Shown here: piece by piece, positions 43,340 to 52,265 of the stretch | Position numbering within the stretch: position 1 is the first letter of the stretch | Layout of the letters: each line of letters opens with the position of its first letter | Assembly: GCF_019399235.1 (NCBI RefSeq) | Contig: NZ_JAELVH010000014.1 | Location: forward strand, 1 to 61,039 | Direction: 5' to 3' | From: Streptomyces poriferorum | GTDB lineage: Bacteria; Actinomycetota; Actinomycetes; Streptomycetales; Streptomycetaceae | Length of the DNA stretch: 61,039 nucleotides | Program-made: the position numbers and the translations under genes | Notes under the pieces: generated by a model | The model's database searches: none | The model's input: the letters and a program-made list of their open reading frames with translations, nothing else | Told to the model about the DNA's origin: nothing

Positions 43340-44686
43340 ATGACCGCCACAGGCGCCGCCCGCGTCGTCGGCATGCGCTACCGATACGCCTTCGTGCTTC
43401 TCGGCATAGTCCAGAGCACGCTGATCTTCACGCTCGCCGCGATCGCCGTCCCCCTGCCCCGCATCGGGCGCGAACTGGACCTGGAACGCGCCGACCTGAT
43501 CCTCCTCAGCGCCGCCTACGGGCTGACCTTCGCCGGACTGGTGCTCTTCGGCGGACGCCTGGCCGACCGCTACGGCGGGCGGCGCACCCTCACCGCGGGG
43601 CTGGTGCTCTTCGCGGTCGCCTCGGCCGCCGCCCCGCTCGCCCCCGGCATCGGGGCCCTGCTCGCGGCGCGCTTCGCCCAGGGCGCGGGCGCGGCCCTCG
43701 TCGCACCGGCCGCCATGGCCGTGCTGCGCGCCGTCTTCCCCTCCCCGCCCGAGTACGGCAGGGCGATGGCCACCTGGGGCGGGCTCTCCGTGCTCGGCGC
43801 CACCGCCGGCAATCTGCTCTCCGGCGTCATCTCGGCGCTGTCCTCCTGGCGTTGGACCTTCGCCTTACCGATCGCGGTGGCGCTCGCCGCCCTCGCCCTC
43901 GCGCGCCGGCTGCTGCCGGACACCGCGCCGAACCCGGGCAGGAGTCTCGACCTGCCGGGCGCCCTGCTCGCCACCGCCGGGATCACCCTGGCCAGCTACG
44001 GGCTCGTCGTGACCGACGCCCGGCCCTGGTCATCGGCCGGCGTGCTCGTACCTCTGCTCGGGGGAACCGCACTGCTGGCCGCGTTCCGGTACGCCGAGCG
44101 CCGGGCCCGCGACCCGCTGCTGCCTCCCCGGTTCCTGCTCGACCGGCGGCGGTCCCTCGCCCTTGCGGCCGTCGCGCTGAGCGCCTGCGGGACGGCCATG
44201 ACCTTCGTGGTCCTCTCGCTCCACCTCCAGCAGGTGCGCGACTGGTCACAGGTGCGCACCTCGGCCGCCTTCGTACCGTTCGCCGTAGCCCTGATGGCCT
44301 CGGGCCGGGCGGCGGGACCGCTCATCGGGCGGTACGGGCCCCGGGCTGTCGCGGCCGCCGGAATGGGCACGGGCGCGGCCGGGCTCATGCTCCTCGCGGT
44401 CACCGGGCTCGACGCGCACACCGGCTACGCGTACGGGCTGCTGCCGGGCCTCGTGCTGCTGCCGGCCGGCACCGCGGCCTCCTTCGCCGGTGCCTCCGTC
44501 CTCGCCACCGAACGCGTACCGCCGGGGCAGACCGGGCTCGCGGGCGGCGTGCTGAACACCGCGATGGAATGCGGCCCGACCCTCCTCCTCGCCGTCCTGC
44601 TCACGCTCGGCAGCGACGCCGCCGCCCTGGCCGCGACAGGGGCCGCCCTCCTCGTCGTGGCCTTCCTGAACCACCGCACCCAGTAA
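43340..44686 (+). CDS. MFS efflux transporter (DHA2-like)
   Basis: A 448-aa protein with about 13-14 hydrophobic segments. It has the motif GGRLADRYGGRRTLTAG (loop 2-3) and RFAQGAGAALVAPAAMAVL, the antiporter motif C-like region of drug/proton exchangers. It starts after GGGGGAG. It is followed 24 bp downstream by an SDR gene in the same operon. Probable export of a small molecule sensed by the adjacent TetR. Confidence 0.9.
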   Translation: MTATGAARVVGMRYRYAFVLLGIVQSTLIFTLAAIAVPLPRIGRELDLERADLILLSAAYGLTFAGLVLFGGRLADRYGGRRTLTAGLVLFAVASAAAPLAPGIGALLAARFAQGAGAALVAPAAMAVLRAVFPSPPEYGRAMATWGGLSVLGATAGNLLSGVISALSSWRWTFALPIAVALAALALARRLLPDTAPNPGRSLDLPGALLATAGITLASYGLVVTDARPWSSAGVLVPLLGGTALLAAFRYAERRARDPLLPPRFLLDRRRSLALAAVALSACGTAMTFVVLSLHLQQVRDWSQVRTSAAFVPFAVALMASGRAAGPLIGRYGPRAVAAAGMGTGAAGLMLLAVTGLDAHTGYAYGLLPGLVLLPAGTAASFAGASVLATERVPPGQTGLAGGVLNTAMECGPTLLLAVLLTLGSDAAALAATGAALLVVAFLNHRTQ

Positions 44687-44710
44687 TCCATCACTCAGGG
44701 AGTCACCGAA

Positions 44711-45469
44711 ATGAACCGCTTCACCGGCAGGACCGCCCTCGTCACGGGCGCGGGCTCCGGCCTCGGCCGCGCCATCGCGCTCGCCTTCGCCGCCGAAGGC
44801 GCGTCCGTGGTCGCCGCGGGACGCACCGCGGCCTCCCTGGACGAGACGGTCGGCCTCATCGGGGCGGCCGGCGGCACGGCTGCCGCTGTGACCGTCGACG
44901 TCACCGACTCCGGCCTGCTCCAGAACCTCGTACGCGAGACCGTCACCCGCTTCGGCGCACTGGACATCGCGGTCAACAACGCCGGCATACTCCGCGGCGC
45001 CGTACCCGTCGGCGAGGTGAGCGAGGAGGACTGGAACGCGGTGCTGCGGACCAATGTCACCGGCGTCTGGCTGGCCATGAAGCACGAGATCGCCCATATG
45101 AAGGAGAACGGCGGCGGCACCATCGTCAACATCTCCTCCAATCTGGGCGCACACCTGAGGATCCCCAACGCCGCCGCGTACATCACCTCGAAGGCGGCGG
45201 TCTCCGCGCTGACCCGCGCCGCCGCTCTCGACCACATCCACCAGGGCATCCGCATCAACGCCGTCAGCCCCGGCGCCTCCGCCGCCCCCATGTCGCTGCG
45301 TCCCGGCGAGACCGAGGCGGACCGGGCCGAGCGGGTGAAGACGGAGAACCCGCTCGGCCGGCTCGCGGAGGCCGGGGAAGTGGCGGCAGCGGTGCTCTAC
45401 CTCGCCTCGCCCGCGGCCGGTTCGGTGGTCGGCACCGACCTGGTCGTCGACAGCGGGTCCTCGGCCTGA
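44711..45469 (+). CDS. short-chain dehydrogenase/reductase
   Basis: A 252-aa classical SDR. It has ALVTGAGSGLGRAIAL (TGxxxGxG), the NNAG motif in AVNNAGIL, catalytic Ser in IVNISSNLG, and YITSK (YxxxK). The GRT residues after the second strand (AAGRTAAS) favour NADP(H). The substrate is unknown. It could modify the compound handled by the adjacent efflux pump. Confidence 0.9.
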   Translation: MNRFTGRTALVTGAGSGLGRAIALAFAAEGASVVAAGRTAASLDETVGLIGAAGGTAAAVTVDVTDSGLLQNLVRETVTRFGALDIAVNNAGILRGAVPVGEVSEEDWNAVLRTNVTGVWLAMKHEIAHMKENGGGTIVNISSNLGAHLRIPNAAAYITSKAAVSALTRAAALDHIHQGIRINAVSPGASAAPMSLRPGETEADRAERVKTENPLGRLAEAGEVAAAVLYLASPAAGSVVGTDLVVDSGSSA

Positions 45470-45958
45470 CGGGCAGGCCACCGGCGGGGGATCGCCGCCC
45501 ACCTGCGAGATCCGGTCCGGTCGCCCCTGTGCGCGGCGCACGCCCTGCCCCCATCAGGGGTGTGCGCCGCGCACGTGTGCCGAGGGCCGCCGCTGTCGCC
45601 GCGGGACGCATTCACCCGGGACCTCGCCGGGCTCTTCCCGTCCGACAACCACCCGGGCGCCCCGCTCGGGGGCCGCTCGTCAGCCGTCGTACCCGGCTCT
45701 CTCCAGCCGGCGCGCACTTGGATTCTCTGCGTCCTGAGTCCGCCCACCTGCTGTTGCCCCCGGCGGAGCGTTCCCGCTGACCCGATTCGGGTCCGACGCC
45801 TGCCGCGATGGCCCGGGCGCCCTCGTGGGCAAGGGCAGCGGCCGCGCGCCGCGTCGGTGACGGCGACCTTGCCCTTCCGCGTCATCGGGTGCGCGCCCGC
45901 CCGGCCGCGACCGGACGGCCGGGCGGGAACGTCGCCGGGTGCGGTCCTGACAGTCGGA
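45470..45958. other. intergenic region with a terminator hairpin
   Basis: 489 bp between convergent units with no supported gene. It contains the hairpin listed separately at 45530-45573 and otherwise GC-rich sequence without recognisable features. Confidence 0.5.
45530..45573 (+). terminator. 12-bp-stem terminator after the SDR gene
   Basis: TGCGCGGCGCAC (45530-45541) is the exact reverse complement of 45562-45573, with a 20-base loop containing a smaller CCCC/GGGG stem. It lies 60 bp after the SDR stop, as expected for a factor-assisted terminator in a high-GC genome. Confidence 0.7.
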
Positions 45959-46567
45959 TCAGGCCGCCTGGAGCACCTCACAGGAGCAGTGGCGGAACTC
46001 CAGACCGAGCTCCTGGTCCACGGCCGCGCTCGAACGCGTGGCGGCTTCGGCGACCTTCTCCCAGGAGCCGTACTTCATGTAGAGCTGGTCCGCCGTCGGG
46101 CCGAGCGGGTTGCCGTACTTCTTCTGGTTGCGTGCCTCCAGCTCCGCGACCTGTTCCGGGGTCATGCCGGCGCGGATGACGTCCTTGGCATCGTTGCGCA
46201 TCTGGACCAGAGCGCGCGCGATGTCCTCCTCCGAGCGGCCTTCGGCCCGCATGGCGCACTCCGTGCGCTCCATGTCCACCAGGAGCTGGTGATAGCGCAT
46301 CCGCTGGTCGCGGGCGATCTCGCGCTCCTGCGGCGTCTCGCTCCGGATCAGGCACACGACCGGTTCCGGGCTGGTGCAGTCACCGTGGTCCGGGGCGGCC
46401 TGGGAGACAGGGGCGACGATCACCGAACCGCAGGCGGCGGCCGACCGGCACGGCTGGACCGCCCGCTCGGCGGCTGAGGCGGGCTGAAGGGGAAGGAGGA
46501 CGACTTGGGCGACCAGCAGGGTGGGAACCACGCGGCGGGCCAGCGAGCGCAGAGTGTTCAGTGACAT
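45959..46567 (-). CDS. secreted hypothetical protein
   Basis: A 202-aa protein starting at ATG 46567. The signal peptide has a basic start (TLRSLARRV), a hydrophobic core VVPTLLVAQVVLLPL, and likely cleavage after PASA. The mature part is helical and polar, with at least six cysteines, including a C-terminal FRHCSCEVLQ. No family is recognised. Several scattered Cys suggest disulfides outside the cell. The long open frame extending upstream of 46567 has no supporting evidence. Confidence 0.65.
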   Translation of the reverse strand: MSLNTLRSLARRVVPTLLVAQVVLLPLQPASAAERAVQPCRSAAACGSVIVAPVSQAAPDHGDCTSPEPVVCLIRSETPQEREIARDQRMRYHQLLVDMERTECAMRAEGRSEEDIARALVQMRNDAKDVIRAGMTPEQVAELEARNQKKYGNPLGPTADQLYMKYGSWEKVAEAATRSSAAVDQELGLEFRHCSCEVLQAA

Positions 46568-46725
46568 GCGCTCATCGTTCGGCAGACCACCACGGGAACC
46601 TGAGCGTGGCGAGGCCGGAACAACCCCTGTGGGCTGCGGACTCCACTCCGCCGAGTGAAGCGAGGACGTCGGCGGCGCGCCCGTGGCCGGGTGCCGGACG
46701 CGGACGGTGTCGTACGCTCCACCCG

Positions 46726-48120
46726 CTACCAGCCGGTCCAGAGCAGGTGGTTGACCGCCAGTGCCACGACGGCCTGCGCGGCCAGCCAGCCGCGCCGGCC
46801 CCGGGTGGGCAGGAGGGCGGCCGCGGGGAGCAGCCAGAGCATGAACGGCTGCCAGATCCGTTCCGTCTCCGCCTTGCTCATCCCGGACAGGTCGGCCGCG
46901 AGCAGTGCCAGGAGCGCCGCCGAGACGAGCAGGACCAGCCGCTGCGACGGAGCCGCCGCCCCGGAGCGCAGGGTGCGTACCGCACCGGGAGCACCCGCCG
47001 TACTGCGGCGCAGGCCCGCGAGCGTCGCCGGTCCGACGGCGACCGCCGTGCACGCGAGGTTGGCCCAGACCCAGTACCAGTAGGGGCGGGTACCTCCGGC
47101 TCCCTGGTAGTAGCGCTCGACGAGCAGGTGGTACGCCTCCCACCAGTTGAAGCCCGCGAGGGTGAAGGCCACCGGCACCACGAGAGCCCCCAGGACGAAG
47201 TGGGGGAGCGGCCGGGCGGTGCGGGTGAGGACGAGGACGGCGAGGAGCGGGAGCGCGATGAGCGTCAGACCGTAACTCAGGTAGCAGGTCAGTCCGTAGA
47301 GGAGACCGGCGCCGAGCGCGGCGGCTGCGGGGCCGCGGACCGTGCGGGTCGCGGCCAGGGCCAGCAGCGCGACGGTCCAGGCCGCGACCGCGGCGAAGTA
47401 GCCGTCCGCGGAGGTGCCCGCCCAGATCGCGACCGGTGCGAGGACGACGAACGGAGCGGCGCGACGGGCGGTGCGCTCGTCCGCCAGGACGCGTACCGCG
47501 ATCAGGACGGCCACCGCGGCGGAGGCGCCGGTCGCGATGCACCAGACCCCGGCCCAGGCGCCGCCGCCGAGCCCGATGCGGTCCAGCAGGACGAAGGTGA
47601 GCGTGGCGCCCGGCGGGTGTCCGGCGACATGGGCGGGCCAGTTGCCCGGCGCGCCGCTCAGAATGTGTCCGTTGAATCCGTGCAGCGCGGCGCCGATGTC
47701 GTCGAAGCGGCCGATGACCCGCAGGTACTCGTGCTTCGTGGTGAGCCGTTCGGCGATCCCGCGGCCCCAGCCGTCGATCATGGCCAGTGAGAGGACCCAG
47801 GCGAGCGAGGCGGCGTAGCAGCTGAGCAGCAGCCCCCGCCAGCGCAGCCGGTCGGCGAGGACGGGACCGTACGCGATGACGGCTGCGGCGACGACGGACG
47901 CGATCCAGGTGCCGGGCCCGAGGTGCGGATACCAGGTGGCGAGCAGGGGCGGCCAGTGGACGACGAGGGTGCGGGCGGGGTCGTCGAAGGCGCGGCCGAC
48001 GAGTACGGCCGCGGCGACGAGTACGACGCCCGCCGCGGCGGCGGCCAGGTCGCGGCGGTGCCCGGAGCGCTGTGCGGGGAGCGGTTCGATGGCGGGTTCG
48101 GTGCGGTCCTCGGTCTTCAC
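46726..48120 (-). CDS. polytopic membrane protein, GT-C glycosyltransferase-like
   Basis: A 464-aa protein with about 11-12 transmembrane segments after a polar N-terminus of 24 residues. A short loop GDP-like acidic pair early on (AMIDGWGRG) and a large loop AHVAGHPPGATLTFVLLDRI recall GT-C-fold glycosyltransferases and related polyprenyl-sugar enzymes. The donor and acceptor cannot be predicted. It is divergent from the molybdopterin protein gene, with GTCAC-type boxes in between. Confidence 0.65.
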   Translation of the reverse strand: MKTEDRTEPAIEPLPAQRSGHRRDLAAAAAGVVLVAAAVLVGRAFDDPARTLVVHWPPLLATWYPHLGPGTWIASVVAAAVIAYGPVLADRLRWRGLLLSCYAASLAWVLSLAMIDGWGRGIAERLTTKHEYLRVIGRFDDIGAALHGFNGHILSGAPGNWPAHVAGHPPGATLTFVLLDRIGLGGGAWAGVWCIATGASAAVAVLIAVRVLADERTARRAAPFVVLAPVAIWAGTSADGYFAAVAAWTVALLALAATRTVRGPAAAALGAGLLYGLTCYLSYGLTLIALPLLAVLVLTRTARPLPHFVLGALVVPVAFTLAGFNWWEAYHLLVERYYQGAGGTRPYWYWVWANLACTAVAVGPATLAGLRRSTAGAPGAVRTLRSGAAAPSQRLVLLVSAALLALLAADLSGMSKAETERIWQPFMLWLLPAAALLPTRGRRGWLAAQAVVALAVNHLLWTGW

Positions 48121-48159
48121 GCAGGCACCGTACGCACGACAGCGCGGTACACAGGCGTG

Positions 48160-48187
48160 GTGACCGGGCGCGTCACGGAACCGTCAG
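48160..48187. promoter_or_regulatory. tandem GTnAC/GTCAG boxes, site A
   Basis: GTGAC (48160), GTCAC (48172) and GTCAG (48183) stand at 12- and 11-bp steps between divergent starts 48120 and 48307. Direct repeats at one helical turn are typical of OmpR-family response regulators; the form recalls the AfsQ1 site GTnAC-n6-GTnAC. Confidence 0.45.
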
Positions 48188-48238
48188 ATTCCGGAGTGTC
48201 CGCGCAGGGGCGTGCGCCGAGTGGTCGTGCGTCCCAGG

Positions 48239-48260
48239 GGTGACGTCACCGTTTCGTCAG
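48239..48260. promoter_or_regulatory. palindrome and tandem GTCAC/GTCAG boxes, site B
   Basis: GGTGACGTCACC is a perfect 12-bp palindrome (48239-48250). GTCAC (48245) and GTCAG (48256) are 11 bp apart, the same arrangement as site A. It lies 47 bases upstream of ATG 48307. Confidence 0.45.
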
Positions 48261-48306
48261 GAGTCGCAACCGCCTCACCCCTCCCACCCCGGCATAGCGT
48301 CGGGGC

Positions 48307-49617
48307 ATGGGCGACAGCCGTCGGCAGAGTCCGACCCCACCCGCGTTCCTCTCCCGTCTCCTCGGCGGACGGACGACGACGATCATCGAACACCTGCCCT
48401 CCGCACCAGCGTTCTGGCGCAGCCCGGTGCGGGGCGTGCGGTTCACCGCGGTCCTCGGCCTCGTCCTGCTCGTCGGGATCACCGTGCTGTTCGTGACCGG
48501 TCTGCTGTCGTACGCCGCCTACAACCCGGACCTGAACCCGGTCAACGACAAGACGCCCGACAAGGGGCTGCTCGGCTTCTACCTCTTCGCCTGGCCGACC
48601 GGTCCGCACTGGCTGTACCGGCTGACGCAGGGGGTCCACGTCACCCTCGGCATCGTGCTCGTGCCGGTTCTGCTGGCGAAGCTCTGGTCCGTGGTTCCGC
48701 GGCTCTTCGCGCTGCCGCCGGCCCGTTCCCTCGGGCACGCCCTGGAGCGGATCTCGCTGCTCCTGCTGGTGGGCGGGGCACTGTTCGAGTTCGTCACCGG
48801 GCTGCTCAACATCCAGCTGGAGTACCTGTTCCCGGGCTCCTTCTACCCGCTGCACTTCTACGGGGCGTGGGTGTTCTTCGCCGCCTTCCTCGCCCATGCC
48901 GGGCTCCGGGCGCCGCAGGCCGTACGGGTGCTGAGGTCGGGCGGGCTCAGCGGGAAGGTGCCGGATGATCCGCTGGAGTCACCCGCTCCTGCTCCGCCGA
49001 CGCTGTCCCGCCGCGGGGCGCTGGCCATGGTCGGTGCCGGTTCACTGGTCCTGCTGATCACCTCCGCCGGGCGGAGCTTCGACGGGCCGCTGCGGCGTCT
49101 CGCAGCGCTGACTCCGCACGGCGCCGCCGAACCGGGCTCCGGGCCCAACGGTTTCCAGATCAACAAGACGGCCGCCGCGGTCGGCGTCACCTCTGCCGAT
49201 ACGGGGGAGGGCTGGTGGCTCACCGTCAGCGGCCCGGCCGGGGACCTCCGGTTCACCCGGGAACAGCTCCTGGCCATGGACCAGTACAGCGCGGCGCTCC
49301 CGATCGCGTGCGTGGAGGGCTGGTCCACCTCGGACCAGTGGTGGCGCGGCGTACGGCTGAGGGATCTGGCCGCGCTCGCCGGCTACCCGGACGATGTGCC
49401 GGGGGTGCTCGTGGAGTCCGTGCAGCGCAGCGGGCCGTTCCGCCGGGCCGCCCTGCGCGACAACCAGGTGCGCGACCCGCGCTCCCTTTTGGCCCTTCAG
49501 GTCAACGGCGAGGACCTGACACCCGATCACGGCTACCCGGCGCGGATCATCGTCCCGGCCGCTCCCGGCGTACTCAACACCAAATGGGTGTCCCGGCTGA
49601 CCTTTGGAGAGCTGTGA
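48307..49617 (+). CDS. membrane-anchored molybdopterin-dependent oxidoreductase
   Basis: A 436-aa fusion. The N-terminal half (about 40-210) has four or five transmembrane segments with histidines, like a cytochrome b561/FdnI-type heme domain (TQGVHVTLG, LHFYGAWVFF). An additional segment (about 240-260) leads into a sulfite-oxidase-type Moco domain: LPIACVEGWSTSDQWWRGV holds the Cys that ligates molybdenum, and the rest runs to TKWVSRLTF. An extracytoplasmic oxidoreductase is likely; the substrate is unknown. The stop overlaps the next gene by four bases. Confidence 0.85.
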   Translation: MGDSRRQSPTPPAFLSRLLGGRTTTIIEHLPSAPAFWRSPVRGVRFTAVLGLVLLVGITVLFVTGLLSYAAYNPDLNPVNDKTPDKGLLGFYLFAWPTGPHWLYRLTQGVHVTLGIVLVPVLLAKLWSVVPRLFALPPARSLGHALERISLLLLVGGALFEFVTGLLNIQLEYLFPGSFYPLHFYGAWVFFAAFLAHAGLRAPQAVRVLRSGGLSGKVPDDPLESPAPAPPTLSRRGALAMVGAGSLVLLITSAGRSFDGPLRRLAALTPHGAAEPGSGPNGFQINKTAAAVGVTSADTGEGWWLTVSGPAGDLRFTREQLLAMDQYSAALPIACVEGWSTSDQWWRGVRLRDLAALAGYPDDVPGVLVESVQRSGPFRRAALRDNQVRDPRSLLALQVNGEDLTPDHGYPARIIVPAAPGVLNTKWVSRLTFGEL

Positions 49618-50099
49618 ACCGAGTGAACCCGGGCGCCGTGGTGCGGCGATGGTACGGGGAAGGGCCGCTGCATCTCCTGCTGATGGCCGCCTCCTTCGCC
49701 CTGGCCGGCTATGCGGGCGTACGGCTGCTGGCGGGCGACACCTGGGGCGTGATCGTGTGGTTCGTCGGTGCCGCCCTCGTGCACGACCTGGTGCTGGTCC
49801 CGCTGTACGCGGGCGCGGACCGGCTGCTGTGCCGGGCGGCCGGCCGGCGCCCGGACCTGGTGAACTTCGTCCGGGTGCCGGTCCTCCTCTCCGGGCTGCT
49901 GCTGCTCGTGTGGTTCCCGCTGATCACCCGGCAGGCGGAGCGCTACGAGCCGGCGAGCGGGCTGTCCCCCGATGTGTTCCTGGGGAACTGGCTGCTGATC
50001 ACGGCCGCGCTGTTCTCCGTGTCGGCGGTCTGGCTGGTGGTCCGGACGGTCCGGCTGCGTCGTACGGAGACGAAGGAGCGGCCGTCCGCGTCCCACTGA
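49614..50099 (+). CDS. small membrane protein partner of the Moco oxidoreductase
   Basis: A 161-aa protein starting at GTG 49614, in a GTGA overlap with the preceding stop (GTG 49623 is an alternative). It has four predicted transmembrane segments (about 18-36, 40-60, 82-100, 122-145). No catalytic motif. Coupling suggests it is a membrane anchor or electron-transfer partner. Its last 157 bp overlap antisense coding sequence of the methyltransferase. Confidence 0.75.
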   Translation: MNRVNPGAVVRRWYGEGPLHLLLMAASFALAGYAGVRLLAGDTWGVIVWFVGAALVHDLVLVPLYAGADRLLCRAAGRRPDLVNFVRVPVLLSGLLLLVWFPLITRQAERYEPASGLSPDVFLGNWLLITAALFSVSAVWLVVRTVRLRRTETKERPSASH

Positions 50100-50767
50100 T
50101 CGACGCGTTGCAGGCCGTGGCGGCGGGCGTATCCCAGCAGTGCGGGCGTGCCGATCCGGGCCCACGGGAACGGGGCGGCCGGTGCCGGTCCGGCCGCGGA
50201 GGCGCCTCCGTCATCCAGTTGCACCCGGACCCGCTCGTCGATGTCGTGGGGTGCGGTCTCGGCGATGAGGAGTCCGCCCGGGGCCAGCAGGTCCGCCGTG
50301 CGACGCAGCAGGTGGGGCGGGTCGCCGCCGATTCCGACGTTGCCGTCGAGGAGCAGCACGGTGCCCCAGCGGCCCTCGCCCGGGAGCGGTTCGAAGACGG
50401 AGCGGCGCAGCGCGGAGCCGCCCAGCCGCAGGGTGCGGTCGACCGCGGCCTCGCTGACGTCGATGCCGAGTGCGCGGTGGCCGCGGGCCGCCAGCGCGGC
50501 GACCAGCCTTCCCGGCCCGCAGCCGATGTCCAGGACGGGCCCCTCGCAACGGCGCAGTGCCGACAGGTCGGCGGTGTCCGCGCCGGCGCACCAGCGCTCC
50601 ACGTCCAGCGGCAGCAGCCAGCCGTCGGTACGGCGGAGGAACAGCGGACCGTGTCCGTTGCGCAGGGCGTTGGCGTAGGGGTCGGTGCCCCATGAGCCGG
50701 TGTCCCACGCGGTGACGTCCTCGTGCGGTGGGTTCAGCACGCCTTGATCGCGGCCTGTGCGGTTCAT
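49943..50767 (-). CDS. class I SAM-dependent methyltransferase
   Basis: A 274-aa protein starting at ATG 50767. Motif I is GPVLDIGCGPGRLVAALAA (about residues 75-93), then ALGIDVSEAAV and LLLDGNVGIGGDP. The C-terminal 50 residues (beyond SVRRSRTVRTT) are read from DNA that also codes antisense for the preceding membrane protein, and look unlike family sequence. An earlier true end or a lost stop is possible. It is third in an operon with the GT2 and DUF2064 genes, coupled by ATGA at 50764-50767. Confidence 0.8.
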   Translation of the reverse strand: MNRTGRDQGVLNPPHEDVTAWDTGSWGTDPYANALRNGHGPLFLRRTDGWLLPLDVERWCAGADTADLSALRRCEGPVLDIGCGPGRLVAALAARGHRALGIDVSEAAVDRTLRLGGSALRRSVFEPLPGEGRWGTVLLLDGNVGIGGDPPHLLRRTADLLAPGGLLIAETAPHDIDERVRVQLDDGGASAAGPAPAAPFPWARIGTPALLGYARRHGLQRVDQWDADGRSFVSVRRSRTVRTTSQTADTENSAAVISSQFPRNTSGDSPLAGS

Positions 50768-51441
50768 CGGACCGCCGCCCGGGTCAGCCGGGCGAGTTCG
50801 GCGGCGAACCGTCCGTGCGGTGCGAGTGCGGCGACGTGCGCGGCGTCGGCCGCGGTGTCCACGTCCCGCAGGAGAGGAAGGTCGCGTACGGAAAGTCCGG
50901 CGTCGACCAGTCGGCGCCGCTGCACCGCGCCGGTCTCGGGTACGGACATCGGTACGCCACGTAGGAGTCCGGGGTCCGGTTCGGCCAGGCCCAGTGCCCA
51001 GAACCCACCGTCCTCGGCGGGGCCGAACCAGGCGCCGCAGCCGTCCCAGGCGGTGGGGGAGAGGGCGGGGGCCAGATCGGCCGCCGTGATCTGCGGAGTG
51101 TCCATGCCGATCAGGAGGGTCGGCCCGGTGCAGGCGGCGAACGCGGCGGCCAGCCGTTCGTCGAGACCTCCCGGGCCCTGCGCCACCACCTCGATGCCGG
51201 GCGGCAGCCACGGGCCGGGCCTTCCGTCGAGGACGACCACCCGCCGCGCGGCGGGCAGCGCACGGACGGTCCACAGCGTGTCGGCGAGCGCCGCCTCGGC
51301 CAGGCGTGCGGCCTCGGTGGGGGAGAAGGGCGGGGTGAGCCGGGTCTTCACCCGGCCGGGCAGCGGCTCCTTCGCGATGACGAGGAGGGTCGCCACCCCG
51401 GCCGGGGCCGGGCGGGCCGTACCGGACTCGGGTGCGTTCAT
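50764..51441 (-). CDS. DUF2064 (TIGR04282-like) sugar-nucleotide-fold transferase
   Basis: A 225-aa protein with the nucleotide-diphospho-sugar transferase fold: LLVIAKEPLPGRVKTRL near the N-terminus, LIGMDTPQITAADL, and FGPAEDGGFWALGL. Such proteins (the DUF2064 family) commonly sit next to GT2 genes, as here. A glycosyl or nucleotidyl transfer in cell-envelope or natural-product chemistry is likely. It overlaps both neighbours by four bases. Confidence 0.85.
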   Translation of the reverse strand: MNAPESGTARPAPAGVATLLVIAKEPLPGRVKTRLTPPFSPTEAARLAEAALADTLWTVRALPAARRVVVLDGRPGPWLPPGIEVVAQGPGGLDERLAAAFAACTGPTLLIGMDTPQITAADLAPALSPTAWDGCGAWFGPAEDGGFWALGLAEPDPGLLRGVPMSVPETGAVQRRRLVDAGLSVRDLPLLRDVDTAADAAHVAALAPHGRFAAELARLTRAAVR

Positions 51442-52142
51442 CGCAGGGCCCCCGCCCGGACCGGTGGCTCCGCCAGCACGGCGCGCATGTCACGCACCGC
51501 GTGCCAGGTACCCCGCCAGGTGCCGGTGACCTTCGACTTCCCAGTCCGGGCGAGGTAGGGGACGTCCGTCTCGGTGACGCGCAGTCCCGCGTCGGCCGCG
51601 CGGACCACCATCTGGAGGGGGTATCCGCTGCGACGGTCGGTGAGACCGAGTTCCAGCAGATCGGCCCGGCGCGCGGCCCGCATCGGCCCGAGGTCGTGCA
51701 GCCGCAGCCCGGTGCGACGGCGCAGCATCCGGGCCAGTGCCGCATTGCCCGCCCGTGCGTGCAGCGGCCAGGCGCCCGGTCCCTCGGGGCGGCGACGGCC
51801 GAGCAGCAGGTCGCTCTCACCGTCGGCGACCCGGCGGACGAAGCCCGTCAGCAGCCCGGGATCCAGTGAGCCGTCGCAGTCGCAGAAGCAGACGAACTCC
51901 GCCTCGGAGGCGAGCAGCCCGGCGTGACAGGCGGCGCCGAAGCCCCGCTGCGGTTCATGCACCACCGTCGCGCCGAGGGACCGGGCCAGCTCCGCCGAGC
52001 CGTCGGTCGAACCGTTGTCCACGACGATCGCCCGCCAGCCGGGAGGGACCGAGGCCAGCACCGCGGGCAGGGCGGCGGCCTCGTCCAGGCACGGCAGGAC
52101 GAGGTCGGCGCGGGGGCCGGAAGTATCGGAGGAAGGAATCAC
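51438..52142 (-). CDS. family 2 glycosyltransferase
   Basis: A 234-aa protein starting at GTG 52142 (GTG 52151 adds three residues). The GT-A fold is LVLPCLDEAAALPAVLASVP, VVDNGSTDGSAELA (nucleotide binding), and FCDCDGSLDPGLL (DxD-like metal site). It resembles dolichyl-phosphate-sugar synthase-type GT2 enzymes, which load a sugar on a lipid carrier. It is first in a three-gene operon divergent from the two-component system. Confidence 0.88.
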   Translation of the reverse strand: MIPSSDTSGPRADLVLPCLDEAAALPAVLASVPPGWRAIVVDNGSTDGSAELARSLGATVVHEPQRGFGAACHAGLLASEAEFVCFCDCDGSLDPGLLTGFVRRVADGESDLLLGRRRPEGPGAWPLHARAGNAALARMLRRRTGLRLHDLGPMRAARRADLLELGLTDRRSGYPLQMVVRAADAGLRVTETDVPYLARTGKSKVTGTWRGTWHAVRDMRAVLAEPPVRAGALR

Positions 52143-52265
52143 GCGGCTCACCCTACGGAGGAGAAACCGACAAATCGGGTTCCGGATTCTTACGAAATAT
52201 GGACGTCGGCAGGTGCCGGCCAAGGAGGGTCCGCACTCCCTCTCCGCAGGTGCCAAGGTGGTGGC

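Noticed and set aside
45959..47542. A 527-residue protein extending upstream of the secreted hypothetical protein
   Set aside because: The part beyond 46567 is antisense to the membrane glycosyltransferase region or Arg-rich intergenic sequence, whereas a clear signal peptide begins at 46567.
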